Source: Pseudomonas viridiflava (GTDB taxonomy: Bacteria > Pseudomonadota > Gammaproteobacteria > Pseudomonadales > Pseudomonadaceae). From it: a DNA stretch of 64,000 nucleotides. The stretch covers positions 273,564 to 337,563 of the forward strand of contig NZ_LKEH01000043.1 in the NCBI RefSeq assembly GCF_001642795.1, given 5' to 3'. The notes beneath the pieces were generated by a model, which made no database searches, was not told where the DNA came from, and saw only the letters and a list, made by a program, of their open reading frames with translations. Positions 57,001-64,000 of this stretch are shown here, in pieces (within the stretch, counting starts at the first letter, position 1; every line of letters begins with the position of its first letter). The position numbers and the translations under genes are program-made.

Positions 57001-57137
57001 GTGACGCTGCGGTCGTCGGTGCCCGCGCAAGTCTCGCACTGGGCAAGGATGCGCGGGTCAACCTGGACTACAACGGCCTGCTGGGTTCGCGTGACAAGAC
57101 TCATGGCGTGGGCTTGTCGCTGGACTGGCAGTTCTGA
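54024..57137 (+). CDS. subtilisin-like autotransporter serine protease (second of two)
   Basis: A 1037-residue protein from the ATG at 54024, with AAGGAC upstream; the frame is open back to 53970. A signal peptide ends about residue 45 (VAQAA). The S8 triad is Asp92 in LGIFDQPVY, His149 in NHGTHVGG and Ser372 in GTSMAAPHVAG; the residue after Asp is Gln, unusual for subtilases, which mostly have Ser/Thr-Gly. An autotransporter repeat GIGTLMLTGANTYSGPTLVN follows near 500 and the barrel ends GVGLSLDWQF. It is a diverged tandem duplicate of the gene at 50929, closest in the repeat and barrel regions and more different in the protease domain, suggesting a different cleavage preference. Confidence 0.95.
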   Translation: MNDAFITRQASVTSLRQSIRAINRASCGALAVYLATMSVAQAAPYVEAGQSGNAASWRSAEFNADWGLGAINADQAYAAGYTGKDIKLGIFDQPVYAAHPEFSGTGKVINLVTSGIREYTDPYIPVKAGDAFRYDGAPTLDSGGKLGNHGTHVGGIAGGSRDGGPMHGVAFNAQIISADNGDPGPEDGIVLGNDGAVYQAGWNALVASGARVINNSWGIGITDRFDQGGKDPAFPHFTVQDAQLQFDQIRQILGTRPGGAYQGAIDAARSGVVTIFAAGNDYNLNNPDAMAGLGYFVPEIAPNWLTVAALQVNPNAAAAVSTPYTLSTFSSRCGYTASFCVSAPGTRIFSSVINGNSLENLTTDWANKNGTSMAAPHVAGSIAVLMERFPYMTGAQVADVLKTTATDLGAPGIDALYGWGMINLGKAVNGPSMLVTEADIPAEFRIDGAYGDSQFVVDLPGIGAVVDAGKPTQRTCSGPQCGLDVWSNNISGHGGLTKQGIGTLMLTGANTYSGPTLVNQGRLAINGSLASAVTVNDSGVLGGNGSVGALTANRGGTVAPGNSIGTLQVAGNLLLAPGSTYSVELSPAGSDRLVVGGQATVTGATMALALETDPSLLSSSQTNSILNRPFDVLQAAGGVQGQFGSVLTNTAFLSGNLAYTGTGITLAVERNGNSFASVAQTSNQRSVASAIEQLGAGNAVYESVALSPDTSTARRAFTQLSGEVHPAIATQLINDSRQLRDAVGDRLRVAGLYDQPAPGSDDNNVWVKALGAWGKNSGSSDGASPTSSLGGLLAGVDGLISEHTRLGAMAGYSDTSLSLGDDTHSRASADSYHLGAYIGHEQGAMRLTAGASHSWHRIDVKRDLQFGPFSDRQKVKRDAQSTQVFTEAAYRLNLQPLALEPFANLAYVHLDSDSFTEKGGATALKGGDDTRDTVLSTLGVRAGNRFNLNDTQKLDVSATLGWQHNLNDTSSDQHLSFASGVNTFAVQSVSMDRDAAVVGARASLALGKDARVNLDYNGLLGSRDKTHGVGLSLDWQF

Positions 57138-57190
57138 TTGATGCCTGGCTCATGAGGCACATCGTGAGGTTGTGAAACAACGCTACCTCC

Positions 57191-57276
57191 GTGGGAGGCG
57201 GCTTGCCGGCGATGCAGTCGACGCGGTTTGTCAGAAAAATCGCGTCATCGTTCATCGCCGGCAAGCCGCCTCCCAC
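57191..57276. repeat. REP pair (BIME-like) between autotransporter and receptor genes
   Basis: GTGGGAGGCGGCTTGCCGGC continues to GAT at 57213, and its inverted copy lies at 57254-57276, 40 bp apart, the same layout as the pair at 1515. It fills part of the 437-bp gap 57138-57574; apart from this and the Fur-box-like site I see nothing else there. Confidence 0.85.
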
Positions 57277-57515
57277 GGTCCGGTTTTTGCTGCGCGACTG
57301 TGCTGCGTCGAATACGTGATGGGGCCTCCCCGACCCGCGATAACTCAGCTTATGTATCACACAGTCTGAATCCCACCCGCTGCTCGTTACCCCCTCCTTT
57401 TTCCTCGAAACGCCCATCAGCCTTGATTATTCGCCCGACCAGGAAATGTGAAAATTTTGTTAAGTATTTGTCCACGTAGGCTTTTTCCCACAGAAACAAT
57501 CTGTCACACTAACGC

Positions 57516-57538
57516 GAATCGTTCTTATCAACATTATC
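57516..57538. promoter_or_regulatory. Fur-box-like site
   Basis: The reverse strand reads GATAATGTTGATAAGAACG, matching 12 of 19 positions of the GATAATGATAATCATTATC consensus, with the strong GATAATG core. It ends 36 bp before the preferred start of the TonB-dependent receptor. Confidence 0.6.
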
Positions 57539-57574
57539 ATGCGGCCACGGAAGGCGTTCAGGGAGTGTCAGGTC

Positions 57575-59737
57575 ATGTCGGGCCAGCAACTGCAAAGCCG
57601 TTTTCGTTTCACGCCATGCCTGTTGGCCATCGGCATCGGGATAGCGACCTCTCAGGTGGTTTTCGCCGCAGAAACTCAACCTGCGCAAGCGACCGGCACG
57701 CTGGAACTGGGGGCTACCGAAATCAGCGATGACCGTCTGGGCACGACCACCGAAGGCTCCGGCTCCTACACCACCGGTGTCATGCAGACGGCCACCAAAC
57801 TGCCCCTGAGCATGCGCGAAACGCCACAAGCAGTGACGGTCATCACCCGCCAGCGCATGGACGACCAGGCCATGACCAGCGTCAACGACGTGGTCAGGAA
57901 TACGCCCGGTCTGTTCCTCAGCCAGGCCAGCGGACCGGGCCGACAGACCTACACGTCCCGCGGCTTCGACATCGACAACATCATGTACGACGGCATCCCC
58001 GCCTCTTACTCAGGCTTCACGGCAGGCGTGCAGCCGAATCTGGCGATGTTCGACCGCGTCGAAGTGATTCGCGGCGCCACCGGTCTGATCACCGGCGCTG
58101 GCAATCCGTCGGCAGCCATCAATATGGTGCGCAAGCGTCCGACGGCAGAGCCACAAGTCACGCTCACCGGCAGTGCCGGGACCTGGGACAACTATCGCGG
58201 CGAGTTCGATGCATCGAGCAAGCTGAACGACAGCGGCACCCTGCGCGGCCGCGTGGTTGGTTCCTATCAGGACGCCAACAGTTTTCGCGACAAGGAAGAG
58301 AGTGATCACGGCCTGTTTTACGGCGTGGTCGAAGCTGATCTGAGCGACGCCACAACCGCCACGCTGGGCTATTCGCGTCAGGAAGACGAAACCAACTTCT
58401 TTTGGGGCGGCCTGCCGCTGGGCACCGATGGTCACCACCTGGACCTGCCCCGCTCCACCTACCCCGGCTCCGACTGGGAAAAGAAGAAACTGCAGATCGA
58501 TACGGTCTTTGCCGAACTGGAACACCGTTTCGACAACGACTGGAAACTGCACCTGGCCGGCACCGCTTCTTCGCTGGACGCCCTGTTCTCGGGTACCTAC
58601 CTGTCGCGCTACAACGGCCCGCTGGAGACCACAGCCTATCAGTCGCGCCCCGAGGAAAAACAGACCGCTTTCGATGCCTTCGCCAGCGGCCCTTTCCAGG
58701 CTCTGGGCCGCACCCACGAACTGGTCGTTGGCGCCAGTCGGCGCGTCTATGACAAGGACAGCAAGGAATACAGCCCCTACGACACTGGCCTGCCGATTGC
58801 CGCGCCGAAGCCGAACTTCGTACGTGACGGCAACCTGCACAGCGTCGCCACGCAGGAAGGCGTCTACCTCACCACACGTCTGAGTCTGGCCGATCCATTG
58901 ACGATGATTCTCGGCGGACGCCTCGATTGGTACGACTACGATGATCGCACCGGCGATGGCGACTACAAGGTCACAAAAAACGTGACGCGGTATGGCGGCC
59001 TGATCTACAAACTGGACGACACCTACTCGGTGTATGCCAGCTACACCGACATCTTCCAGCCACAGAGTTACCAGGACTTGTCCGGCGCGCAGCTCAAGCC
59101 CGTCGTCGGCGAGAACTATGAAGTCGGCATCAAGGGCGAGTACTTCAACGGCGCCCTCAACGCCAGCCTGGCGGTATTCCGCACCGACCAGACCAATCTC
59201 GGAACCCAGACCTCGACTCAGGCAGGCTGCCCGGTGCTCACCTGCTACGACGCGTCAGGCCTGGTGCGCAGTCAGGGTATCGACATGGAGCTGCAGGGCG
59301 CACTGACCGAGAACTGGCAGGTGGGCGCTGGCTACACCTTTACCCGCGCCCATTACGTGAAGGATGCCGACCCGGCGAACAAGAACCAGCGCTTCGACAC
59401 CGACACGCCTGAACACCTGTTCAAGGTGTCGACGATGTACCGCTTTCAAGGCCCGCTGGAGAGACTGCGCGTGGGTGGCAACGTCTACTGGCAGAGCCGC
59501 ATGTACAACGACATCGCCCTCACCGACGGCAGCTATCGTCTGGAACAGGGCAGCTACGCCGTCGCCGACCTGATGGCCGGTTATCAGGTCAACAAGCATC
59601 TGGACCTGCAACTGAACGCCAACAACGTGTTCGACCGGGTCTACTACGCGGCGATTGGTACCAGTTCGGTGTGGGGTTCAACCGACACCTATGGCGATCC
59701 GCGCAACTTCACGTTGACGGCCAAATACACGTTCTGA
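57575..59737 (+). CDS. TonB-dependent ferric siderophore receptor
   Basis: About 720 residues from the ATG at 57575, preceded by AGGGAG; an in-frame ATG at 57539 abuts the Fur-box-like site, so it is less likely. The signal peptide ends near residue 32 (VVFAA). The plug domain (about 60-175) contains RETPQAVTVITRQRMDDQAM, NTPGLFLSQASG and FDRVEVIRGATGLITGAGNP, the siderophore-receptor signature. The 22-stranded barrel follows, ending LTAKYTF. There is no N-terminal signalling domain, so it does not itself drive a sigma factor. Which siderophore it takes up is unknown; uptake of a product of the nearby NRPS operon is possible but unsupported. Confidence 0.93.
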   Translation: MSGQQLQSRFRFTPCLLAIGIGIATSQVVFAAETQPAQATGTLELGATEISDDRLGTTTEGSGSYTTGVMQTATKLPLSMRETPQAVTVITRQRMDDQAMTSVNDVVRNTPGLFLSQASGPGRQTYTSRGFDIDNIMYDGIPASYSGFTAGVQPNLAMFDRVEVIRGATGLITGAGNPSAAINMVRKRPTAEPQVTLTGSAGTWDNYRGEFDASSKLNDSGTLRGRVVGSYQDANSFRDKEESDHGLFYGVVEADLSDATTATLGYSRQEDETNFFWGGLPLGTDGHHLDLPRSTYPGSDWEKKKLQIDTVFAELEHRFDNDWKLHLAGTASSLDALFSGTYLSRYNGPLETTAYQSRPEEKQTAFDAFASGPFQALGRTHELVVGASRRVYDKDSKEYSPYDTGLPIAAPKPNFVRDGNLHSVATQEGVYLTTRLSLADPLTMILGGRLDWYDYDDRTGDGDYKVTKNVTRYGGLIYKLDDTYSVYASYTDIFQPQSYQDLSGAQLKPVVGENYEVGIKGEYFNGALNASLAVFRTDQTNLGTQTSTQAGCPVLTCYDASGLVRSQGIDMELQGALTENWQVGAGYTFTRAHYVKDADPANKNQRFDTDTPEHLFKVSTMYRFQGPLERLRVGGNVYWQSRMYNDIALTDGSYRLEQGSYAVADLMAGYQVNKHLDLQLNANNVFDRVYYAAIGTSSVWGSTDTYGDPRNFTLTAKYTF

Positions 59738-59770
59738 TTCACCCTGTTCCGGGCGGCCATGGATGGCCCA

Positions 59771-61042
59771 TCACTGCTCGCGATAAGGCACCACCTCATC
59801 CGGCCCCAGATAGATCGGGACACGCCACCCCACATCACGCAGTGACCGCTGGACCTGATCTTCAACCCCCAGCAGCGACGCAAAGATCGCCATGCGCACG
59901 GCAATGCCGTTGTCGGTCTGTTTGAAGATGGCCAGCCGTGAGTCGAGATTCAGGTCGGTGCTCAGATCATTGGCATCGGGGCGGGAGTCCCTCGGCAGCG
60001 GGTGCATGATCAGGGTATTGGCACCGCACACCGCGTTGACCAGCGCCTGATTGACCTGAAAGTCAGCGCTGTAACCTTCCAGCGTTTCCTGTTCGGCGAA
60101 ACGCTCTTTCTGAATGCGCGTCGCGTAAACCACGTCGGCGCCTTTCAAGCCGTTGGCCAGGTCTTGGGTCTGCTCGACGCGATGCCCCTTGTCCGCCAGG
60201 TACTGCACCAGATGTTCGGGAAGCGCCAGCGCAGTGGGCGAAACCAGCGTGAAGGTCAGGTTGCGATAGAGCGCCAGCAGCTTGCTCAACGAGTGCACGG
60301 TTCGCCCGTATTTCAGGTCACCGACGAAGGCGATATGTGCGCCATCGACCAGTTTGTCGAGCCGCGAAAATTCGCGCTGGATGGTGTAGAGGTCCAGCAG
60401 TGCCTGACTCGGATGTTCGCCCGGACCATCGCCCGCGTTGACCACCGGAACGTGAGTGGCTTCGGCGAACTCGGCGACCGCGCCCAGTTCGGGATGGCGC
60501 ACGACGATGATGTCGGCGTAGCCGCTGATGACGCGGCTGGTGTCGGCGACAGACTCGCCTTTGGCCATCGATGAAAAGGTGAATCCGGTGGTATCGCACA
60601 CAGACCCGCCCAACCTGGCGAAGGCCGAGGCGAAGCTCAGTCGCGTGCGAGTGCTGGCCTCGAAAAACAGATTCGCCAGCACGGCCCCTTCGAGCACGCG
60701 AGTGGTTTTCTGGCGGCGGGCCACCGGTTGCATCATGTCGGCGATACGCAAAAGTTCTTCCACCGACTCTCGGGTGTAGGTCTCGACCGAGAGCAGATGC
60801 CGGGCAACTTCCTCGTTGCCCTGCGGCCGTGAGTCTGCATGCTGCGAGGCAACTGCACTGCCCTTCAGAATCTCCAGAACGAAGCGTTGCGCGATGTCCG
60901 GCATCTTGCGCATTTCAGCGGAATCGTCAGGCAGCAGCCAACTGTCCAGCGCACGGCGTGAGACACCAAGACGCTGGGCGAGCCCGTCGCGGGTGAAATT
61001 GAGACGGCGCATGGCGTCGCGGAGGAAGACTTGTTGGGACAT
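59771..61042 (-). CDS. aspartate carbamoyltransferase-like protein with N-terminal HTH-like segment
   Basis: 423 residues from the ATG at 61042; a GTG at 61069 is possible. Residues about 85-420 are a full aspartate carbamoyltransferase, with the carbamoyl-phosphate loop FFEASTRTRLSFASAFARLG near 135, the 80s-type loop KGESVADTSR, EHPSQALLDLY near 210 and MHPLPRDSRPD near 330. It would make N-carbamoyl-aspartate. Residues 1-60 are extra compared with ordinary PyrB: LRDAMRRLNFTRDGLAQRLG then VSRRALDSWLLP resembles a helix-turn-helix of the XRE/YdaS kind. This is not the usual pyrB of the pyrR-pyrB-pyrC operon, which is shorter. Its partner domain suggests control by or of DNA binding, which is inference. 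Confidence 0.88.
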   Translation of the reverse strand: MSQQVFLRDAMRRLNFTRDGLAQRLGVSRRALDSWLLPDDSAEMRKMPDIAQRFVLEILKGSAVASQHADSRPQGNEEVARHLLSVETYTRESVEELLRIADMMQPVARRQKTTRVLEGAVLANLFFEASTRTRLSFASAFARLGGSVCDTTGFTFSSMAKGESVADTSRVISGYADIIVVRHPELGAVAEFAEATHVPVVNAGDGPGEHPSQALLDLYTIQREFSRLDKLVDGAHIAFVGDLKYGRTVHSLSKLLALYRNLTFTLVSPTALALPEHLVQYLADKGHRVEQTQDLANGLKGADVVYATRIQKERFAEQETLEGYSADFQVNQALVNAVCGANTLIMHPLPRDSRPDANDLSTDLNLDSRLAIFKQTDNGIAVRMAIFASLLGVEDQVQRSLRDVGWRVPIYLGPDEVVPYREQ

Positions 61043-61141
61043 GAGGAAGACCGAGTCAGGTATACACACTGCGTATGCTCAACTTCTTACCAACACAAAT
61101 CAAGCGTACGTACCTAATTAGTCGGCATCGTTGAGTACGCC

Positions 61142-61253
61142 GGACGCGGAGCGTCCCAAGAGGCATTCCCACGCGGAGCGTGAGGAACGATCACCTCAAA
61201 CTGATCGTGCCGATGCTCCGCGTGGGCGCGCAGCCCGGGACGCTCTGCGTCCC
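61142..61253. repeat. nested palindromic repeat between pyrB-like gene and nadE
   Basis: GGACGCGGAGCGTCCC at 61142-61157 and GGGACGCTCTGCGTCCC at 61237-61253 form outer arms; CCCACGCGGAGCGT and ATGCTCCGCGTGGG form inner arms. The whole 112-bp unit can fold into a long hairpin. It looks like a dispersed intergenic element of P. syringae-type genomes, from memory. Confidence 0.6.
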
Positions 61254-61298
61254 AGGTGGAACTGGCGACGCAGATGGATCGGTGATCAGCGCAAGACC

Positions 61299-62135
61299 TC
61301 AGACAGGAGAGATCGGCAACTCACGCTTGTGGGCGGTCTTGCGGTAAGCCGCTTCGATGATCGCCGCAGCCGACGCCGACACGTCCTTGCCCAGCAGGTA
61401 GTTGTCGATGTCGTCGTAGGTGCAGCCGTAGGCCACTTCGTCCAGCTTGCCCGGGGCCAGATCTTCAAGGTCGGCTGTCGGGGCTTTGCTCACAAGGTGG
61501 GCCGGAGCACCCAGAGCGCCTGCGATCAGACGGACCTGTCCCTTGGTGAGGCCACTCAGGGGTGCCAGGTCGCAGGCGCCGTCGCCGAACTTGGTGAAGA
61601 ACCCCATCACGGCTTCAGCGGCGTGGTCGGTGCCGACCACCAGACCGCCGACGAAGTTGGCAATCGCATACTGCGCCAGCATCCGGGTGCGGGCCTTGAC
61701 GTTGCCCTTGGCGAAGTCGGTGAGCTCCGGGCTCGGCTCCAGACCTTCTATGGAGATTTCGCCCATCACGCTGTCGACCGCACCAGCGATGTTCACGCTG
61801 GTGATCAGGTCTGGCTGGATAAAGCTCAATGCCGCCTGAGCATCGTGTTCATCGGCCTGAGTCTTGTAAGGCAGCCGCACGGCGACGAACTTTACTGCGT
61901 GCCCAGCTGCTTTCAGTTCGTTGACGGCGAGCTGGCAAAGGCGTCCGGTGGTCGAGGAATCCACCCCGCCACTGATGCCCAGCACCAGTGCTTTCGCACC
62001 GGACTCGAGCAGCACGCCTTTGATAAAGCCGATGCGTCGGGCGATTTCGGCGTTCACGCTGTCAACGTCGTTGATGCCTCGGTCAATGCGAAGGGCTGAC
62101 TGGATCTCGGTTTGCAGACGGCTTTGCGTATTCAT
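61299..62135 (-). CDS. nadE: NH3-dependent NAD synthetase
   Basis: 278 residues from the ATG at 62135, with AAGGAG seven bases upstream; the frame opens further to 62216 inside pncB. The ATP pyrophosphatase loop GISGGVDSSTTGRL (S-G-G-x-D-S) lies near residue 52. GTDHAAEAVMGFFTKFGDG near 170 and the C-terminal KDVSASAAAIIEAAYRKTAH complete the family pattern. The length matches the bacterial ammonia-dependent form (about 275 residues) without a glutaminase domain. It makes NAD from deamido-NAD. It follows pncB by 4 bp and pncA, so the three form a nicotinamide salvage operon. Confidence 0.97.
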   Translation of the reverse strand: MNTQSRLQTEIQSALRIDRGINDVDSVNAEIARRIGFIKGVLLESGAKALVLGISGGVDSSTTGRLCQLAVNELKAAGHAVKFVAVRLPYKTQADEHDAQAALSFIQPDLITSVNIAGAVDSVMGEISIEGLEPSPELTDFAKGNVKARTRMLAQYAIANFVGGLVVGTDHAAEAVMGFFTKFGDGACDLAPLSGLTKGQVRLIAGALGAPAHLVSKAPTADLEDLAPGKLDEVAYGCTYDDIDNYLLGKDVSASAAAIIEAAYRKTAHKRELPISPV

Positions 62136-62139
62136 GATT

Positions 62140-63345
62140 TCACTCCTTGACCTGAAAAACCTGCTTGAGGTACGACAGAAACTCCGGCGATTCGCACTGG
62201 CTCTTGCCCGGCGCATCGGAAATCTTCGCCACCGGTTGACCCTGACAGTTGACCATTTTCATCACGATGCTCAGCGGCTTCACGCCTTCGACGCCGTTGG
62301 TGAGGTCGGTGCCGATGCCGAACGAAACGTTGATGCGTCCCCGGAAGTGACGCAGGATCCGCAGCGCCTTGTCGCCCAGATTCAGGCCGTCGCTGAAGAT
62401 CAGCGTCTTGGTCTGCGGGTCGATGCGCAGTGATTCGTAGTGCGCGATCATGCGGTCGCCCCACACCAGCGGATCACCCGAGTCGTGACGGCAGCCATCG
62501 AATAGCTTGGCGTAGTACGAATCGAAATCGCGCAGGAAGGCGTCCTGATTGATGCAGTCGGCCAGCGTCAACCCCGGATCACCACGGTACTCCTTGATCC
62601 AGCCATCCAGCGCGGCTTTCTGGCTGTCGACCAGACGCGGCCCCAGTTGCTGGTGCGCCTGAAACCATTCGTGAGCCTGCGTGCCCACGGCGCGGATATT
62701 GAATTCGCGGGCCAGTTGAATGTTGCTGGTGCCGACGAACTCACCGGGAAAGTCGCGCATCATGGTGCGCACGACTTCTTCCTGCGCCAGGTAGGAAATC
62801 CTGCGACGCGTACCGAAGTCAGCGACCTTGAACGCCGCCAGTTCTTCTGTCGTGGCGTTGGCTTTCAACCAGTCGAATTTCTTGTAAAGACTTTCACGCA
62901 CCTGCTCCAGAGACAGATCCGGGTAGACGTGGCGGTTACGGATCTCGCTGACGATGGCAAGAATCTTGACCTCGAACGGCGAGACGCCAACCCACGGACC
63001 GCGTGCACGGATTTCCAGCTGGCCGTCTTTCTCTCCGACTTTCACGAAGCGCGGCTTGAGCCGGAAGTCTTCCAGGTAGTCGATATAGTCGGTGCTGATG
63101 TAAGGAATGCCACGCAGATGACGCAGCATGTCCTGACTGCTTTCCAGCTCCTGAAGCTGATCGACTGCTTCGCGGATTTCGTTGATGTACGGCGTCAGAT
63201 CGTCCTGAGAGCGAACCCGCAGCGCCCATTCGGTATCGGCGCTGGGATAGGCGTGATAGATCGCCTGCCCCATCGACAGCTTGTACATGTCGTCGTCAGT
63301 CGGCGAACGAACAATCGGTTTGCTGAAGTCGTAAACACTTTCCAT
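62140..63345 (-). CDS. pncB: nicotinate phosphoribosyltransferase
   Basis: A 401-residue enzyme, the length of enterobacterial PncB (400). It has the N-terminal PTDDDMYKLSMGQAIYHAYP, FGTRRRISYLAQEEVV near 180, GTSNIQLAREFNIRAVGTQA-type segment near 215, and FDGCRHDSGDPLVWGDRMI near 283. It converts nicotinate and PRPP to nicotinate mononucleotide with ATP. GGGAGACAG precedes the ATG at 63345. It lies 16 bp after pncA and 4 bp before nadE, consistent with one transcript for recycling nicotinamide to NAD. Confidence 0.97.
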   Translation of the reverse strand: MESVYDFSKPIVRSPTDDDMYKLSMGQAIYHAYPSADTEWALRVRSQDDLTPYINEIREAVDQLQELESSQDMLRHLRGIPYISTDYIDYLEDFRLKPRFVKVGEKDGQLEIRARGPWVGVSPFEVKILAIVSEIRNRHVYPDLSLEQVRESLYKKFDWLKANATTEELAAFKVADFGTRRRISYLAQEEVVRTMMRDFPGEFVGTSNIQLAREFNIRAVGTQAHEWFQAHQQLGPRLVDSQKAALDGWIKEYRGDPGLTLADCINQDAFLRDFDSYYAKLFDGCRHDSGDPLVWGDRMIAHYESLRIDPQTKTLIFSDGLNLGDKALRILRHFRGRINVSFGIGTDLTNGVEGVKPLSIVMKMVNCQGQPVAKISDAPGKSQCESPEFLSYLKQVFQVKE

Positions 63346-63361
63346 GTCTGTCTCCCAGGCC

Positions 63362-64000
63362 TCAGGCCAGTTCGGTCAATTCTTGCGGATTATTGGCAAT
63401 CAGAATGCCGGCTTGCGCCATCTCGGCCAGCGCCGCCAGCGAACCCTCTTCGCTGATGCCCCGGCAGGCAGGCACATAAAGCACCACGACAAATCCGGCT
63501 CTGGCCAACTGCAGGGCGGTGGTCTTGACGCAGAAGTCCAGCGCTAGGCCGCCGACGATCACGCGCTCGATGCCGTTGGCTTTCAGGTACTCGATAACGC
63601 CTGTAGACAGTTTTTCATCCAGATCATGCCAAACCGCTCCGTAAGGATGCAGATCCGGCTCTACGCCCTTCCAGACGAAGTAATCGTATTCGAGCGGTTG
63701 AGGCAACACATCCAGCAACTTGAAGCCTTCGGTGCCCGGTATGCAGTGGCTCACCCAGGTCAGGTCGGCGTGCTTCAGTCCGGTTGGCTGGAGCATGCCT
63801 TCATGGGTTTCAACGATCCAGGGCGCATTCACCGCGTGGGCATCCTTGCTGCCCAGACGCAGGCGGGCAAGGGTCGCCATGAAGTTGAGCGCCTCACCAA
63901 TCTGATCACCCCCGCTGACGGGCAGCTCGTCAGGGCACAACGGCGTGAAGCTTTTTTGGGCATCGACATCGAACGAAGCAGTCTTGATCTTGTTGGCATT
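63362..64000 (-). CDS. pncA: nicotinamidase (partial; start outside window)
   Basis: The last 212 codons of an isochorismatase-fold amidase; the start lies beyond the window edge. The visible N-terminal part reads ASFDVDAQKSFTP, with the catalytic Asp. WVSHCIPGTEGF lies in the middle and GGLALDFCVKTTALQL carries the catalytic Cys about 60 residues from the end. PncA deamidates nicotinamide to nicotinate in the cytoplasm. The neighbouring pncB and nadE carry out the next steps. It is slightly longer and more distant than E. coli PncA but the context makes the role clear. Confidence 0.92.
   Translation of the reverse strand, partial: NANKIKTASFDVDAQKSFTPLCPDELPVSGGDQIGEALNFMATLARLRLGSKDAHAVNAPWIVETHEGMLQPTGLKHADLTWVSHCIPGTEGFKLLDVLPQPLEYDYFVWKGVEPDLHPYGAVWHDLDEKLSTGVIEYLKANGIERVIVGGLALDFCVKTTALQLARAGFVVVLYVPACRGISEEGSLAALAEMAQAGILIANNPQELTELA

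Noticed and set aside
1-64000. CRISPR arrays, tRNA and rRNA genes, IS transposases
   Set aside because: I looked for regularly spaced repeats, cloverleaf-like sequences and transposase motifs and saw none, although a short tRNA could be missed without a covariance search.

Overview
The window looks like chromosome of a plant-associated Pseudomonas, most likely the P. syringae complex. This rests on an OprD-type porin, P. syringae-style REP units (core GTGGGAGGCGGCTTGCCGGCGAT) at three places, a HrpF/HrpK-like type III translocon protein, large NRPS genes with an MbtH partner, and a pncA-pncB-nadE NAD salvage block. Assignments come from reading motifs by eye; no database search was run.

Layout. 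1-1305: a partial quinone-oxidoreductase-like gene and a small monooxygenase-fold protein. 1642-10114: a minus-strand 5-oxoproline-type operon (transporter, pxpA, a DUF1445 protein, fused pxpB-pxpC, a biotin carboxylase fused to BCCP, and probably the OprD porin), with a divergent GntR regulator. 10161-20011: stress and detoxification genes: a chromate transporter, two TetR/glutathione S-transferase modules with visible operator palindromes, an unknown membrane protein, two enzymes and an Old Yellow Enzyme with a divergent LysR regulator. 20235-25608: a gene remnant, a 999-residue HrpF/HrpK-like protein with two 134-residue repeats, an esterase and a GNAT acetyltransferase.

25751-49891 is the centrepiece: a 24-kb minus-strand NRPS/PKS operon of five genes. 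In transcription order it encodes a 3236-residue NRPS (half C, A-Arg, PCP, C, A-Pro-like, PCP, Cy, A-Cys, PCP, SagB-like oxidase), a 1370-residue NRPS (TubC-like docking, C, A, PCP, TE), a 3074-residue hybrid (A, PCP, C, A-Pro, PCP, KS, KR, ACP, TE; no AT), an MbtH protein and a TauD-type dioxygenase. The reading predicts an Arg-Pro-like-thiazole-X peptide from the first two proteins, and either a second Ile/Val-Pro-ketide product or an extension of the same one from the third. I do not recognise it as a named P. syringae product (syringomycin, syringopeptin, syringafactin, pyoverdine, yersiniabactin, mangotoxin).

49892-50928 is an AT-richer divergent intergenic region with two inverted repeats. 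It separates the operon from two tandem subtilisin-like autotransporter proteases (50929-57137). A TonB-dependent siderophore receptor with a Fur-box-like sequence follows (57575-59737). The window closes with an aspartate-carbamoyltransferase-like protein carrying an N-terminal HTH-like segment, then nadE, pncB and the 3' part of pncA, all on the minus strand.
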